Shown here in pieces: positions 25,453 through 33,128 of a DNA stretch of 64,000 nucleotides; within the stretch, counting starts at the first letter, position 1; every line of letters starts with the position of its first letter. The notes beneath the pieces were generated by a model. It was not told the origin of the DNA and searched no databases. It saw only the letters and a program-made list of their open reading frames with translations. A program made the position numbers and the translations under genes. The stretch comes from Chitinophaga sp. GbtcB8 (lineage in GTDB: Bacteria > Bacteroidota > Bacteroidia > Chitinophagales > Chitinophagaceae), in contig NZ_JAGXJN010000045.1 of NCBI RefSeq assembly GCF_019091455.1, forward strand, positions 1 through 64,000. Direction: 5' to 3'.

Positions 25453-26463
25453 TTAATTACTCCGCCGTGCCCTTCCCGGGCTGATCCCAAACTTTTTACT
25501 GAACGCATTACTGAAATGCTGGGGAGATGAGTAACCCAGTTCATGGGCAATATCTGTGAGGGGTTTATGCTGCTGTAATAAAAGCTCCCGCGCATGGTCC
25601 AGCCGCTGATCATTCAGGTAACCAAATACCGTAGTAGCAAATACCTGTTTGAAACCGGCTTTCAGCTTAAATTCATTCAGCCCTGCCAGCCTTGATAGCT
25701 CGCGCAGGGAAGGCGGCTGCTGCATATCGCTCATCAGCAGGTCGCGGGCATAGTACACCTTTTCCCGGTCTGTGGCTGATAAAGCAGCGCTTACAGGTGT
25801 GCTCCCACTCTCCGACCTTTCATATTGTTCGCACTGTAAAGCCAGCAGTTCCAGCACTTTAGATTGCAGGAACAGCTTTTTAATGCCGCCTATGAACTGG
25901 CAGCTGCGTATCTCTTCCAGCACCTTTAACATTTGCAGGGTAATGGGCTGATTATTACGCTGGTTCAGGAATACCAGCTTATTGCCGGCTACCTGCTCTG
26001 CCAAACGGTCCATTACACGGCCGTTATTTTCTGCAAACTCCAGGAAACGGTCGCGGGCAAAACTAAGCGACACCATTTCTATAGTATCCTGTTTCTTTAT
26101 TTGTGCATTTTCTGATAAAGTGGGGTTATACAGCAGGTTATGCTCCAGCCGGGAAAAGTTGTAGTTACGCTTACCGGGTAAATTGCTCATAAAATTGCCT
26201 TGTAGCACAAAATGCTGGGATACCATGGTGGGCGCATCTGACGCCAGCTCCACGGCAACATTCAGGTTTTCATATACATGCGCATGGCCAAAAGCAATAT
26301 GCAGCCCGTCAAAATACATTTCCCGGAAACTGGCGGTCCCAAAAGCAAACTGCAATTTCATCTCCTCTTCTATAATACGGGGGCTTAATAACTCCTGGGA
26401 GGTAAGCAGTTTATCTTCCCTATGCAGCACATTCCGGGAATCGTTCGTGATAACTACGGGCAT
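25453..26463 (-). CDS. AraC-family transcriptional regulator
   Basis: The ATG at 26463 (MPVVITNDSRNVLHRED) gives 336 residues; an upstream in-frame start at 26607 would run through the divergent promoter region. The C-terminal ~100 residues are a two-HTH AraC domain: DMQQPPSLRELSRLAGLNEF, KLKAGFKQVFATTVFGYLND, then the second HTH LTDIAHELGYSSPQHFSNAF and the signature FSKKFGISPGRAR. The N-terminal ~200 residues form a ligand-binding domain without a familiar signature, related in layout to PchR-type iron-siderophore regulators. Divergent from a 69-residue gene, its likely target. Confidence 0.9.
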   Translation of the reverse strand: MPVVITNDSRNVLHREDKLLTSQELLSPRIIEEEMKLQFAFGTASFREMYFDGLHIAFGHAHVYENLNVAVELASDAPTMVSQHFVLQGNFMSNLPGKRNYNFSRLEHNLLYNPTLSENAQIKKQDTIEMVSLSFARDRFLEFAENNGRVMDRLAEQVAGNKLVFLNQRNNQPITLQMLKVLEEIRSCQFIGGIKKLFLQSKVLELLALQCEQYERSESGSTPVSAALSATDREKVYYARDLLMSDMQQPPSLRELSRLAGLNEFKLKAGFKQVFATTVFGYLNDQRLDHARELLLQQHKPLTDIAHELGYSSPQHFSNAFSKKFGISPGRARRSN

Positions 26464-26535
26464 AAAAAATCCGTTTAGTGTAAATTTTAATCCTTTTAAT
26501 GCAACAGTTCTAAATAGGCAGTCCCCAAATTTGCA

Positions 26536-26553
26536 CAAAAATATTCCGAATAT
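26536..26553 (-). promoter_or_regulatory. AraC-gene promoter element and overlapping palindrome
   Basis: On the minus strand TATTTTTG (complement of 26536-26543) matches the -7 consensus, about 73 bp from the AraC-family ATG. A 13-bp palindrome ATATTC-C-GAATAT (26541-26553) overlaps it and lies 15 bp before the divergent 69-codon gene; GAATAT recurs at 26576-26581 and 26588-26593. A candidate operator for the divergent pair. Confidence 0.45.
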
Positions 26554-26568
26554 AAAAATATAATATCC

Positions 26569-26778
26569 ATGATTGGAATATTTAGAACGAATATAGCCAC
26601 CCAACATGATAAGAAAAGGGTGATCGGGGAAATAGAAGCCAACTTTAACGTAATGGCCTGCAGCATAGATATTGAGGACTGCGACCGGGTGTTACGCATT
26701 GTGGGTCAGCAGGTAGTGGAAGACGCCATTATGAGCTTTGTTAAAAGGCTGGGCTACCACTGCGATCTGCTGGATTAA
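26569..26778 (+). CDS. Small conserved-looking protein, possible ferredoxin-like fold
   Basis: 69 residues: MIGIFRTNIATQHDKKRVIG, then IEANFNVMACSIDIEDCDRVLRIVG and VEDAIMSFVKRLGYHCDLLD. The pattern of strand-helix-strand-strand-helix-strand with a short N-terminal strand ending TNI, a central IDIEDCDRVLRI strand pair and a closing helix resembles small metal-chaperone-like domains of Bacteroidota, but the CxxC of true heavy-metal-associated proteins is absent (three separate Cys). It is transcribed away from the AraC-family gene across about 105 bp, which supports regulation by it. Function unknown. Confidence 0.65.
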   Translation: MIGIFRTNIATQHDKKRVIGEIEANFNVMACSIDIEDCDRVLRIVGQQVVEDAIMSFVKRLGYHCDLLD

Positions 26779-27106
26779 GGCCGGGAATAATATGGGAACC
26801 ACGCATGAAACGTCATCTGCCACCAGGTAGGGGCGTTTTTCAATTTTATAACCTGCATAATCTTGTTACAACGTATATGCATCTCCCATTCCCCACTGCA
26901 TTACATTATTCTCAAGGGTGCTCATGCCCGCTTAGGCGGGTTCGTAATTCGTAATTGAACAATTTGTAATGAAAAATTTCCCTTCCAATTTAGGGGTACA
27001 CTAATTAACTCCCGTCATATATGCAGAAACACAAAATTTAATACCGTGTTCCTAAAATAAAAGGGTAGGTACTACCGTCTTACATGGACATATATATAAA
27101 TCTTAT
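26779..27106. other. Non-coding gap before the TonB receptor operon
   Basis: No gene seen in 328 bp. It contains the small hairpin CCCGC-ttag-GCGGG (about 26928-26941) immediately followed by GTAATTCGTAATTG words like those in the repeat at 14082-14202, and an AT-rich stretch running up to the receptor ATG. No clear TAnnTTTG promoter was found. Confidence 0.5.
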
Positions 27107-29482
27107 ATGAGAAAACACCTGATTCTGCTCATGTCGCTGGCCTGCTTTATACTGCAAGGACTGACACTGCACGCACAACAACGTTTTACAGTTAGTGGTT
27201 ACGTAAAAGACCAACAGAACGGCGAAAGCCTGATCGGCATCTCCGTATCCAAAGCAGGCACCAGCCTGGGAACGGTTACCAACGAGTATGGATTCTTTTC
27301 ACTCACCCTGCCCGCCGGGGAACATGAGCTGCAATTTTCCTACATTGGTTACACCGCAATTAAACAAACCATTACGCTTAACCGCAACCAGCAGCTGAAC
27401 ATTAAACTGGAAAAATCCAGCAGCCAGTTAAGCGAAATAGTTATTAACGGTAAGCAGGAAAAAGCAGTTAATACACTGAATACCAGTATTAACCGCCTGG
27501 ATATTGCACAAATGAAAAAGATGCCCACCTTCCTGGGTGAGGTAGATGTGCTGCGCGCCATACAAACCCTGCCCGGTGTAACTACCGTAGGGGAAGGCGC
27601 CAATGGTTTTAACGTACGTGGTGGCGCTACTGATGAAAACCTCATCCTGCTGGATGAAGCCCCCCTGTACAACTCCACGCACATGCTGGGCTTTTTCTCC
27701 GTGTTTAACCCGGATGCCGTGAAAAGCCTGAACCTGATCAAAGGCGGATTCCCGGCAGAATATGGCGGCCGTACTTCTTCTGTACTGGATATTCGTATGA
27801 AGGATGGAGATAACCAGCGCCTGGGTCTTACCGGCGGTATCGGCAACATTTTCAGCCGCCTGGCCGTGGAAGGACCTATCAAAAAAGATGAATCATCTTT
27901 CATAATAGCTGCCCGCCGCTCTTATGTGGATGTGCTGTTCAAACCCTTCCTGAAAGGCGACATGGCAGATACCAAGCTGTATTTCTACGATGTTACCGCC
28001 AAAGGCAACTTTAAGCTGAATAAGAACAATACGCTGTTTGTAAGCGGTTACCTGGGCCGCGATGTATTTGGTTTTGGTAAAGACATAAACATGAACTGGG
28101 GTAACACCACCGGTACCGTACGCTGGAACCACGTATTTAACGACCGCCTGTTCCTGAACATGACCACCTTTTACAGCAAGTATGATTACAGTCTGAAGTT
28201 CAGCAATGAGGATGATAAAACGGCTAATGAGCCGGATCAGAATTCTTCCTGGACCTCCAATATCATTAACTACGGTGTAAAACCTTCCTTTACCTATTAC
28301 ATTAGCACCAGCAACAGCCTGCACTTTGGGGTGCAGGGTATCTATTACACCTTTAAACCCGGTAAAGGCGGCGGCACGCAGGATAATCAAGAAAGTGAAG
28401 TGCTCCTGAAAGACCAGCACGCACTGGAAGCCGCTGTGTATCTGGATCATGAGTATAAACCCAGCAAGAAGTTCGGCATCCAGTATGGCGTTCGTTTCTC
28501 TGCATACCAATACCTGGGTAAAGGCACGGCGTATTACTATAACGATACTACACCAGGAGTACGCAGAAGATTAATAGGTTCCAAGGATTATGGCAATAAT
28601 GAGCTGATAAAAGGTTATTACTACTGGGAACCCAGGGTAAGCGCCAAGTACAACATCAACGACAACCATGCTGTAAAAGTAGCGTATGCACGCACTACAC
28701 AGTTTATGCACCAGCTGTCAAACACAGCCTCCCCTACCCCGCTGGACATTTGGACACCCAGCACCAATAACATAGAGCCGCAAGTAGCCGACCAATATAC
28801 CTTAGGATATTTTTATGATGCGCCTTCCGGCTTACTGGAGCTGAGTGGTGAGCTGTTCTACAAAACCATGAAGCACCAGGTGGATTATATTGACAATGCC
28901 AACCTGCAGTTGAACCAATACATTGAAGCAGACCTGTTGCCCTCCAAAGGCCGCGCATATGGCCTGGAATTAATGGCTAAAAAAGAGGTAGGCGCAACCA
29001 CCGGCTGGGTAAGTTATACCTTATCCCGCACAGAGCGTCAAACTAACGGCATCAGCAAGAATGAATGGTTCCTGAACCGTTATGACCGTACACATAACAT
29101 CAACCTGGTTGTATCCCACGAGTTCAACAAACGCAGCTCTCTTTCCGCCAATTGGGTGTATGCTTCCGGTACGCCCGGTACGTTTGCAGACAGCCGCCTG
29201 GAATACCAGGACTGGGACATCCCGTATAACAGTTCTGATGAGCGTAACAACTATCGTTTGCCCGCCTTCCACCGCCTGGACCTTTCGTTTACCCGTAAAG
29301 GTAAGCAGCACAAACGCTGGCAGGGCGAGTGGGTATTTTCACTGTACAACGTATATGCCCGCAAGAATGCCTATACGATCTACTTCCAGCAGAATGCAGA
29401 TGATCCTTCCAAGAAAGACGCCAAACGCCTGTCTATCATAGGTTCCATACTGCCGGGTATTACGTACAACTTCAAATTCTAA
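27107..29482 (+). CDS. TonB-dependent receptor with carboxypeptidase-regulatory-like domain
   Basis: Outer-membrane active transporter energised by TonB. 791 residues: signal peptide 1-24 (LACFILQGLTLHAQQ), carboxypeptidase-D regulatory-like domain at about 26-105 (GYVKDQQNGESLIGISVSK, GEHELQFSYIGY), plug at about 115-235 (VLRAIQTLPGVTTVGEGANG, FNVRGGATDENLILLDEAP, FPAEYGGRTSSVLDIRMKDG) and a 22-strand barrel ending in the aromatic GITYNFKF. It has the layout of receptors paired with DUF4249 lipoproteins rather than SusC/SusD glycan systems: no SusD gene is near. Substrate unknown. First gene of a three-gene run. Confidence 0.94.
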   Translation: MRKHLILLMSLACFILQGLTLHAQQRFTVSGYVKDQQNGESLIGISVSKAGTSLGTVTNEYGFFSLTLPAGEHELQFSYIGYTAIKQTITLNRNQQLNIKLEKSSSQLSEIVINGKQEKAVNTLNTSINRLDIAQMKKMPTFLGEVDVLRAIQTLPGVTTVGEGANGFNVRGGATDENLILLDEAPLYNSTHMLGFFSVFNPDAVKSLNLIKGGFPAEYGGRTSSVLDIRMKDGDNQRLGLTGGIGNIFSRLAVEGPIKKDESSFIIAARRSYVDVLFKPFLKGDMADTKLYFYDVTAKGNFKLNKNNTLFVSGYLGRDVFGFGKDINMNWGNTTGTVRWNHVFNDRLFLNMTTFYSKYDYSLKFSNEDDKTANEPDQNSSWTSNIINYGVKPSFTYYISTSNSLHFGVQGIYYTFKPGKGGGTQDNQESEVLLKDQHALEAAVYLDHEYKPSKKFGIQYGVRFSAYQYLGKGTAYYYNDTTPGVRRRLIGSKDYGNNELIKGYYYWEPRVSAKYNINDNHAVKVAYARTTQFMHQLSNTASPTPLDIWTPSTNNIEPQVADQYTLGYFYDAPSGLLELSGELFYKTMKHQVDYIDNANLQLNQYIEADLLPSKGRAYGLELMAKKEVGATTGWVSYTLSRTERQTNGISKNEWFLNRYDRTHNINLVVSHEFNKRSSLSANWVYASGTPGTFADSRLEYQDWDIPYNSSDERNNYRLPAFHRLDLSFTRKGKQHKRWQGEWVFSLYNVYARKNAYTIYFQQNADDPSKKDAKRLSIIGSILPGITYNFKF

Positions 29483-29519
29483 GCTGACAAACTAAGAGAT
29501 ACTCACTGCCGCAAGGCAA

Positions 29520-30416
29520 ATGATAAAGACAAAAATGATGCTCATGAAAAATATTCGCTTCGCCATATTAATCACCCTCGCAGCAGCTGGCTTTACCGCC
29601 TGCGAGGATACCATTGACCTGCAAGTGCCCAATGGTAAAACGTATCCCGTGCTGGATGCGTGGATCACTACAGAAGGCGGTCCGCAGTCCATCAGGCTTA
29701 CACAGTCCGTTACCTCTTATACTAACAATACACCGGCGCCGGTGCTGTCCGATGCCACCATTACCCTGCAGGATCTTACGGATGCCAAGACGTATAATTT
29801 TGCTTTCAGCAATGGCGCTTACACTTACGATCCGGGTGGAGATCTAAGCATTGGTAAAGTAGGCCACGTGTATAAATTAACCGTGCTGTATAAAGGTGAA
29901 ACCTTTGAAGCTACAGACACCATTAAACGCGTACCTGAAATTGACTCCATTACTTACGAGTTCAAAAAAGCAGACGAATCTACCAGCGGTGAAGAAGGTT
30001 ATTATGCCTACATGAATGCAAAGGATCTTGCAGGTGGTAATGATTACTACTGGATCCGTTCTTACCGTAATGACCGCCAGCACCGCAATACAGACGTTTA
30101 CGCCATTAACGGCGCCTATAATGATGATGTAGCTGATGGCTGGGTGTTTATACAGCCCATTAAGGAAGGCATTACAGATGATGATAAGCCTTATCAGAAA
30201 GGTGAGAAAGTAATTGCCCGTATCGCCTCTCTCTCCCATCCCAGCTATTATTTTATTCAACAGGTAATTGACCAGTTAAACAGCGGCGGTTTGTTTGCCA
30301 AAGTGCTGGAAAACGTAAAGCCCAATATAGTAAATGTTACCAACGGCGGCCAGCAGAAGATGCTGGGCTGGTTTGGCGCCTCTGCAGTAAGCTTTAAAGA
30401 AAAAGACATCCAATAA
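29520..30416 (+). CDS. DUF4249-family lipoprotein
   Basis: Putative outer-membrane surface lipoprotein partner of the preceding TonB-dependent receptor. 298 residues from ATG 29520, or 290 from ATG 29544 (MKNIRFAILITLAAAGFTACED), which gives the standard lipoprotein signal with Cys20 in the lipobox FTAC; the shorter form is preferred biologically. DUF4249 hallmarks follow: an N-terminal beta-sandwich (YPVLDAWITTEGGPQSIRLTQS, VLSDATITLQDLTDAKTYNF) and a middle region with TDTIKRVPEIDSITYEF. The pairing receptor + DUF4249 recurs in Bacteroidota, but its ligand has not been fixed. 37 bp after the receptor stop. Confidence 0.88.
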   Translation: MIKTKMMLMKNIRFAILITLAAAGFTACEDTIDLQVPNGKTYPVLDAWITTEGGPQSIRLTQSVTSYTNNTPAPVLSDATITLQDLTDAKTYNFAFSNGAYTYDPGGDLSIGKVGHVYKLTVLYKGETFEATDTIKRVPEIDSITYEFKKADESTSGEEGYYAYMNAKDLAGGNDYYWIRSYRNDRQHRNTDVYAINGAYNDDVADGWVFIQPIKEGITDDDKPYQKGEKVIARIASLSHPSYYFIQQVIDQLNSGGLFAKVLENVKPNIVNVTNGGQQKMLGWFGASAVSFKEKDIQ

Positions 30417-30426
30417 TTTTTACAAA

Positions 30427-30529
30427 GAAGAATGAATAATTAATAATCGCGCAACAGACAGGCACAAGGGAATTCAACGCTATCATCCATATACGGCAGG
30501 TTTTATTCATTATTAATTATTCATTCTTC
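30427..30529. repeat. Perfect 21-bp inverted repeat (GAATAATTAAT words)
   Basis: Arms at 30427-30447 and 30509-30529 are perfectly complementary over 21 bp, with a 61-base loop. It starts 10 bp after the DUF4249 stop and ends 38 bp before the next ATG. A single arm of the same words occurs near 59418-59450. Confidence 0.85.
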
Positions 30530-30567
30530 CTTCTCCTTCCTCCGCTAAAAAATAAAATCTAAACAAG

Positions 30568-31212
30568 ATGAAAAAAATAGGACTGGCGCTGCTGGTGCTG
30601 ATTACAGCACAGCAGGCATGGGCGCAGCGTGCCCCGATCGAATCACTTTTCAGCAACAATCGTACAGAAAAGAAAAAGGTAACAGTAGGCGCTTATGGCA
30701 CCGCCATCGGTAAGCTTACCCCCATCAATGGCAAGCTGGGCGTGCTTACCGGCTTACAGGGCGGTGTGCTGCTGAATAATAAATGGATGTTTGGCGCCGG
30801 CGGTTATGGTTTAGCCAACAGCATTAAAGCGCCTAAGCTGAATGTGCCAAATGAAACAGATGAATACATACAAATGTGGTATACCGGCCTGATGGCGGAG
30901 TACACTCACAATTCCAATAAGCTGATCCACTGGTCTGCCGGTGCATTATTAGGCGGTGGCGGTGTAGGCCGGGATGAAAGGCACCATGGCTGGCATAATG
31001 ATGATGATGATCGTCACCACGGCTGGAATGGCGGCAGCGGTTTTTTTGTAGCAGAACCTTTTGTTGGCGTGGAAGTGAATATTACTTCTTACCTGCGCCT
31101 GAATGTAGGTGGCAGCTACCGTTTCATAAGCGGTTCTGAAACACCGGGTTTAAAAGACAGTGATCTGAGTGGCGGTGCTTTTCATGTAGGTATTAAGGCC
31201 GGTAAATTCTAA
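30568..31212 (+). CDS. Outer-membrane beta-barrel protein with His/Asp-rich loop
   Basis: 214 residues with signal peptide (MKKIGLALLVLITAQQAWAQR). The rest reads as a small barrel: VGAYGTAIGKL, GVLLNNKWMFGAGGYGLA, YTGLMAEYTHNSNKLIHWSAGALLGGG, SYLRLNVGGSYRFISG, ending in HVGIKAGKF. Between two strands (about residues 135-156) sits a loop dominated by His, Asp, Trp and Gly with two HHGW units around an Asp run, which could bind divalent metal. The gene follows the receptor/DUF4249 pair on the same strand, separated by a 21-bp inverted repeat. Metal binding is inference from composition only. Confidence 0.75.
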   Translation: MKKIGLALLVLITAQQAWAQRAPIESLFSNNRTEKKKVTVGAYGTAIGKLTPINGKLGVLTGLQGGVLLNNKWMFGAGGYGLANSIKAPKLNVPNETDEYIQMWYTGLMAEYTHNSNKLIHWSAGALLGGGGVGRDERHHGWHNDDDDRHHGWNGGSGFFVAEPFVGVEVNITSYLRLNVGGSYRFISGSETPGLKDSDLSGGAFHVGIKAGKF

Positions 31213-31232
31213 AAAATTTTACCCATTATCCT

Positions 31233-31291
31233 AGCATGCTTAACACTGATGTATGAATGCTTGCCTTTCTGCATCGGATGTTAAGCATGCT
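31233..31291. repeat. 13-bp inverted repeat around AGCATGCTTAACA
   Basis: AGCATGCTTAACA at 31233-31245 is perfectly complementary to 31279-31291. Part of the intervening sequence can extend the stem (GATG/CATC). It lies 20 bp after the barrel-protein stop and may act as its transcript end, though no U-tract follows. Confidence 0.7.
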
Positions 31292-31315
31292 TGTTTGAGC
31301 TTATGAGGGTATTCC

Positions 31316-31439
31316 AGCTTTCCTGTATGCTACATCCCTGCTATAATCCACACAACCGTATCACTTCCCCAATATCCTAACTCGCACACTTTCGGGCTTT
31401 TCCTTGTATACTGCATTCCTGCCATAGGCCAGCCAACCG
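31316..31439. repeat. Imperfect direct repeat, about 44 bp with 80-bp period
   Basis: Sequence at about 31316-31359 (GCTTTCCTGTATGC...CACACAACCG) recurs at about 31396-31439 (GCTTTTCCTTGTATAC...CAGCCAACCG), with roughly three quarters of positions shared by eye. Neither copy is coding. Confidence 0.5.
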
Positions 31440-31510
31440 CGTTCAGGATTCAGTGTTAAACCTTCGGCGTTTCGCATTCCGCATTCCGCCCTTTTTCCGT
31501 AAATTACAGT

Positions 31511-32380
31511 ATGTCCCCTGACCTTATACACTACGCTATTCCGGGTTTTGTGCTGCTGTTGCTGGCGGAGGTGATCTTTTCCGCCATTGAAAAAAAGGAC
31601 TTTTACGAAACTAAGGATGCTGCCAGCAGTATTGCAATGGGGCTGGGTAATGTGTTCCTGGGGCTGTTTACCAAAGCTATTATTTTCGGTGTATACACTT
31701 TTGTATATCAGTACCGGTTGTTTACCCTGGGCTTTGTATGGTGGGCCTGGGTGTTATGCTTTTTTGCAGATGATCTCAGCTATTACTGGTTTCACCGCGT
31801 AAGCCATACCGTACGCTTTTTCTGGGCCTCGCATGTCATTCACCACTCCTCACGCAAATACAACCTGGCTACTGCCCTGCGCCAAAACTGGACCGGTAAC
31901 TTCACGGGCACTTTCCTGTTCTGGGTATGGATGCCTTTGCTGGGGTTTCATCCTGCCATGGTACTGACCATGCAGGCTATTAGTTTATTGTACCAGTTCT
32001 GGATCCATACAGAAGCTATTCATAAGCTGCCCCGGTTTATAGAATGGTTCTTTAACACTCCTTCCCACCACCGTGTGCACCACGCTTCAGATATTAAATA
32101 TTTAGACCGTAACCATGCCGGTGTGCTCATTATCTGGGACCGCATGTTTGGCACCTTTACCCCGGAAACAGAACGGCCTGTTTATGGCCTTACCAGGAAT
32201 ATTTACACCTACAACCCGCTCCGCATTGCTACCCACGAGTGGGTAGATATCTGGAAAGATCTGCGCCATAGCCGCTCTTTTAAGGATGCCTGGCATTATT
32301 TATTTGATGCCCCCGGCTGGAGCCATGACGGTACCCGCAAAACAACAAAGCAGCTACGACGGGAACACCCGCTCTCCTAA
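31511..32380 (+). CDS. Sterol desaturase / fatty acid hydroxylase superfamily protein
   Basis: Integral-membrane di-iron oxygenase that hydroxylates or desaturates a lipid chain. 289 residues with hydrophobic helices around 5-25, 40-65, 75-95 and 135-160. The eight-histidine motif set is complete: HRVSH (about 97-101), HVIHHSS (about 111-117) and HHRVHHA (about 185-191), plus the conserved NHAGVLIIWDRMFGTF. Possible substrates include sphingolipid or ornithine-lipid acyl chains or carotenoids; the sequence does not decide. Standalone gene. Confidence 0.9.
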   Translation: MSPDLIHYAIPGFVLLLLAEVIFSAIEKKDFYETKDAASSIAMGLGNVFLGLFTKAIIFGVYTFVYQYRLFTLGFVWWAWVLCFFADDLSYYWFHRVSHTVRFFWASHVIHHSSRKYNLATALRQNWTGNFTGTFLFWVWMPLLGFHPAMVLTMQAISLLYQFWIHTEAIHKLPRFIEWFFNTPSHHRVHHASDIKYLDRNHAGVLIIWDRMFGTFTPETERPVYGLTRNIYTYNPLRIATHEWVDIWKDLRHSRSFKDAWHYLFDAPGWSHDGTRKTTKQLRREHPLS

Positions 32381-32394
32381 CCTCAACCTTAAGA

Positions 32395-32635
32395 TGCCTG
32401 TCTCTTCTCAAGATTCATCTTACCCAACTTAAACCTGCATTTTTCCAAATTCCCTCACCCCTACCACTATCCTCTCAACCTTAGGGCCCCTGCCATCTTT
32501 TAAAAATCTATTTTACCCAACCTCAACCCCTATCTTTTCAAACATCCCGTTTCCCTACCACTCATCCCCTCTTACCTTCAGATCACCCTTTTTATTTGCC
32601 ATTCCCGCCATCTTTTCAAGATTTCATTTTGCATT
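32395..32635. repeat. Pyrimidine-rich imperfect tandem repeat (95-115 bp units)
   Basis: Three units start near 32395, 32490 and 32606. Each opens with a CATCTTTT-like core (TCTCTTCTCAAGATT, CATCTTTTAAAAATC, CATCTTTTCAAGATT), and the first two share TTACCCAAC and CCCTACCACT downstream at matching offsets; the third is cut off by the BlaI operators. The plus strand is almost free of G. This fills the 326-bp non-coding gap 32381-32706. Confidence 0.6.
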
Positions 32636-32675
32636 TACGAAAACTATCGTACATTTGTTTACGAAGATATTCGTA
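32636..32675. promoter_or_regulatory. Two BlaI-type operators
   Basis: TACGA-n6-TCGTA at 32636-32651 and TACGAA-GATA-TTCGTA at 32660-32675 are both 16-bp dyads with centres 24 bp apart. They lie 32-71 bp upstream of the BlaI-family start, so autoregulation by a dimer pair is strongly suggested. Confidence 0.75.
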
Positions 32676-32706
32676 TATTCATTGAAAGTATAGTATTACA
32701 TTGATT

Positions 32707-33099
32707 ATGAGCGCAGGAAAACAATTAAAACCTACAGAAAGCGAGCTGGAAATTCTGAGGGTACTTTGGGAAAAAGGGCCCAGTACCGTTCGGGAAGTGC
32801 ATGAGATATTGGAACAAAGTAAAGACGCGGGTTATACCACCACCCTGAAGCTCATGCAGATCATGCATGAAAAAGGGTTGTTACAAAGAGATGCCAGCAG
32901 TAAAACACATATTTATGCTGCTGCCGTATCGCAGGAAAATACCCAGCGTCAGTTATTGGATAAAATGATAGATACCGTGTTCAATGGCTCTGCTTCCCAG
33001 CTGGTGCTGCAGGCTTTGGGCAATCATAAATCATCGAAGGAAGAGCTGGAGAAGATCAAAGAGTATCTGAACGAAATTGAAAAGCAACAACGGAAGTAG
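32707..33099 (+). CDS. BlaI/MecI/CopY-family transcriptional repressor
   Basis: A winged-helix repressor of 130 residues from the ATG at 32707 (MSAGKQLKPTESELEILRVL). HTH at about 10-70: ESELEILRVLWEKGPSTVREVHEILEQ, GYTTTLKLMQIMHEKGLL. The C-terminal dimerisation helices follow (LDKMIDTVFNGSASQLVLQAL). In known systems the repressor is cleaved after a membrane metallopeptidase senses a signal, and such a peptidase is encoded 29 bp downstream. Two 16-bp dyads stand just upstream. No beta-lactamase gene is adjacent, so the target regulon is probably envelope-related rather than classic resistance; that is inference. Confidence 0.93.
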   Translation: MSAGKQLKPTESELEILRVLWEKGPSTVREVHEILEQSKDAGYTTTLKLMQIMHEKGLLQRDASSKTHIYAAAVSQENTQRQLLDKMIDTVFNGSASQLVLQALGNHKSSKEELEKIKEYLNEIEKQQRK

Positions 33100-33128
33100 T
33101 TCGCCTTTGCAATAATCATTTTAAAATC

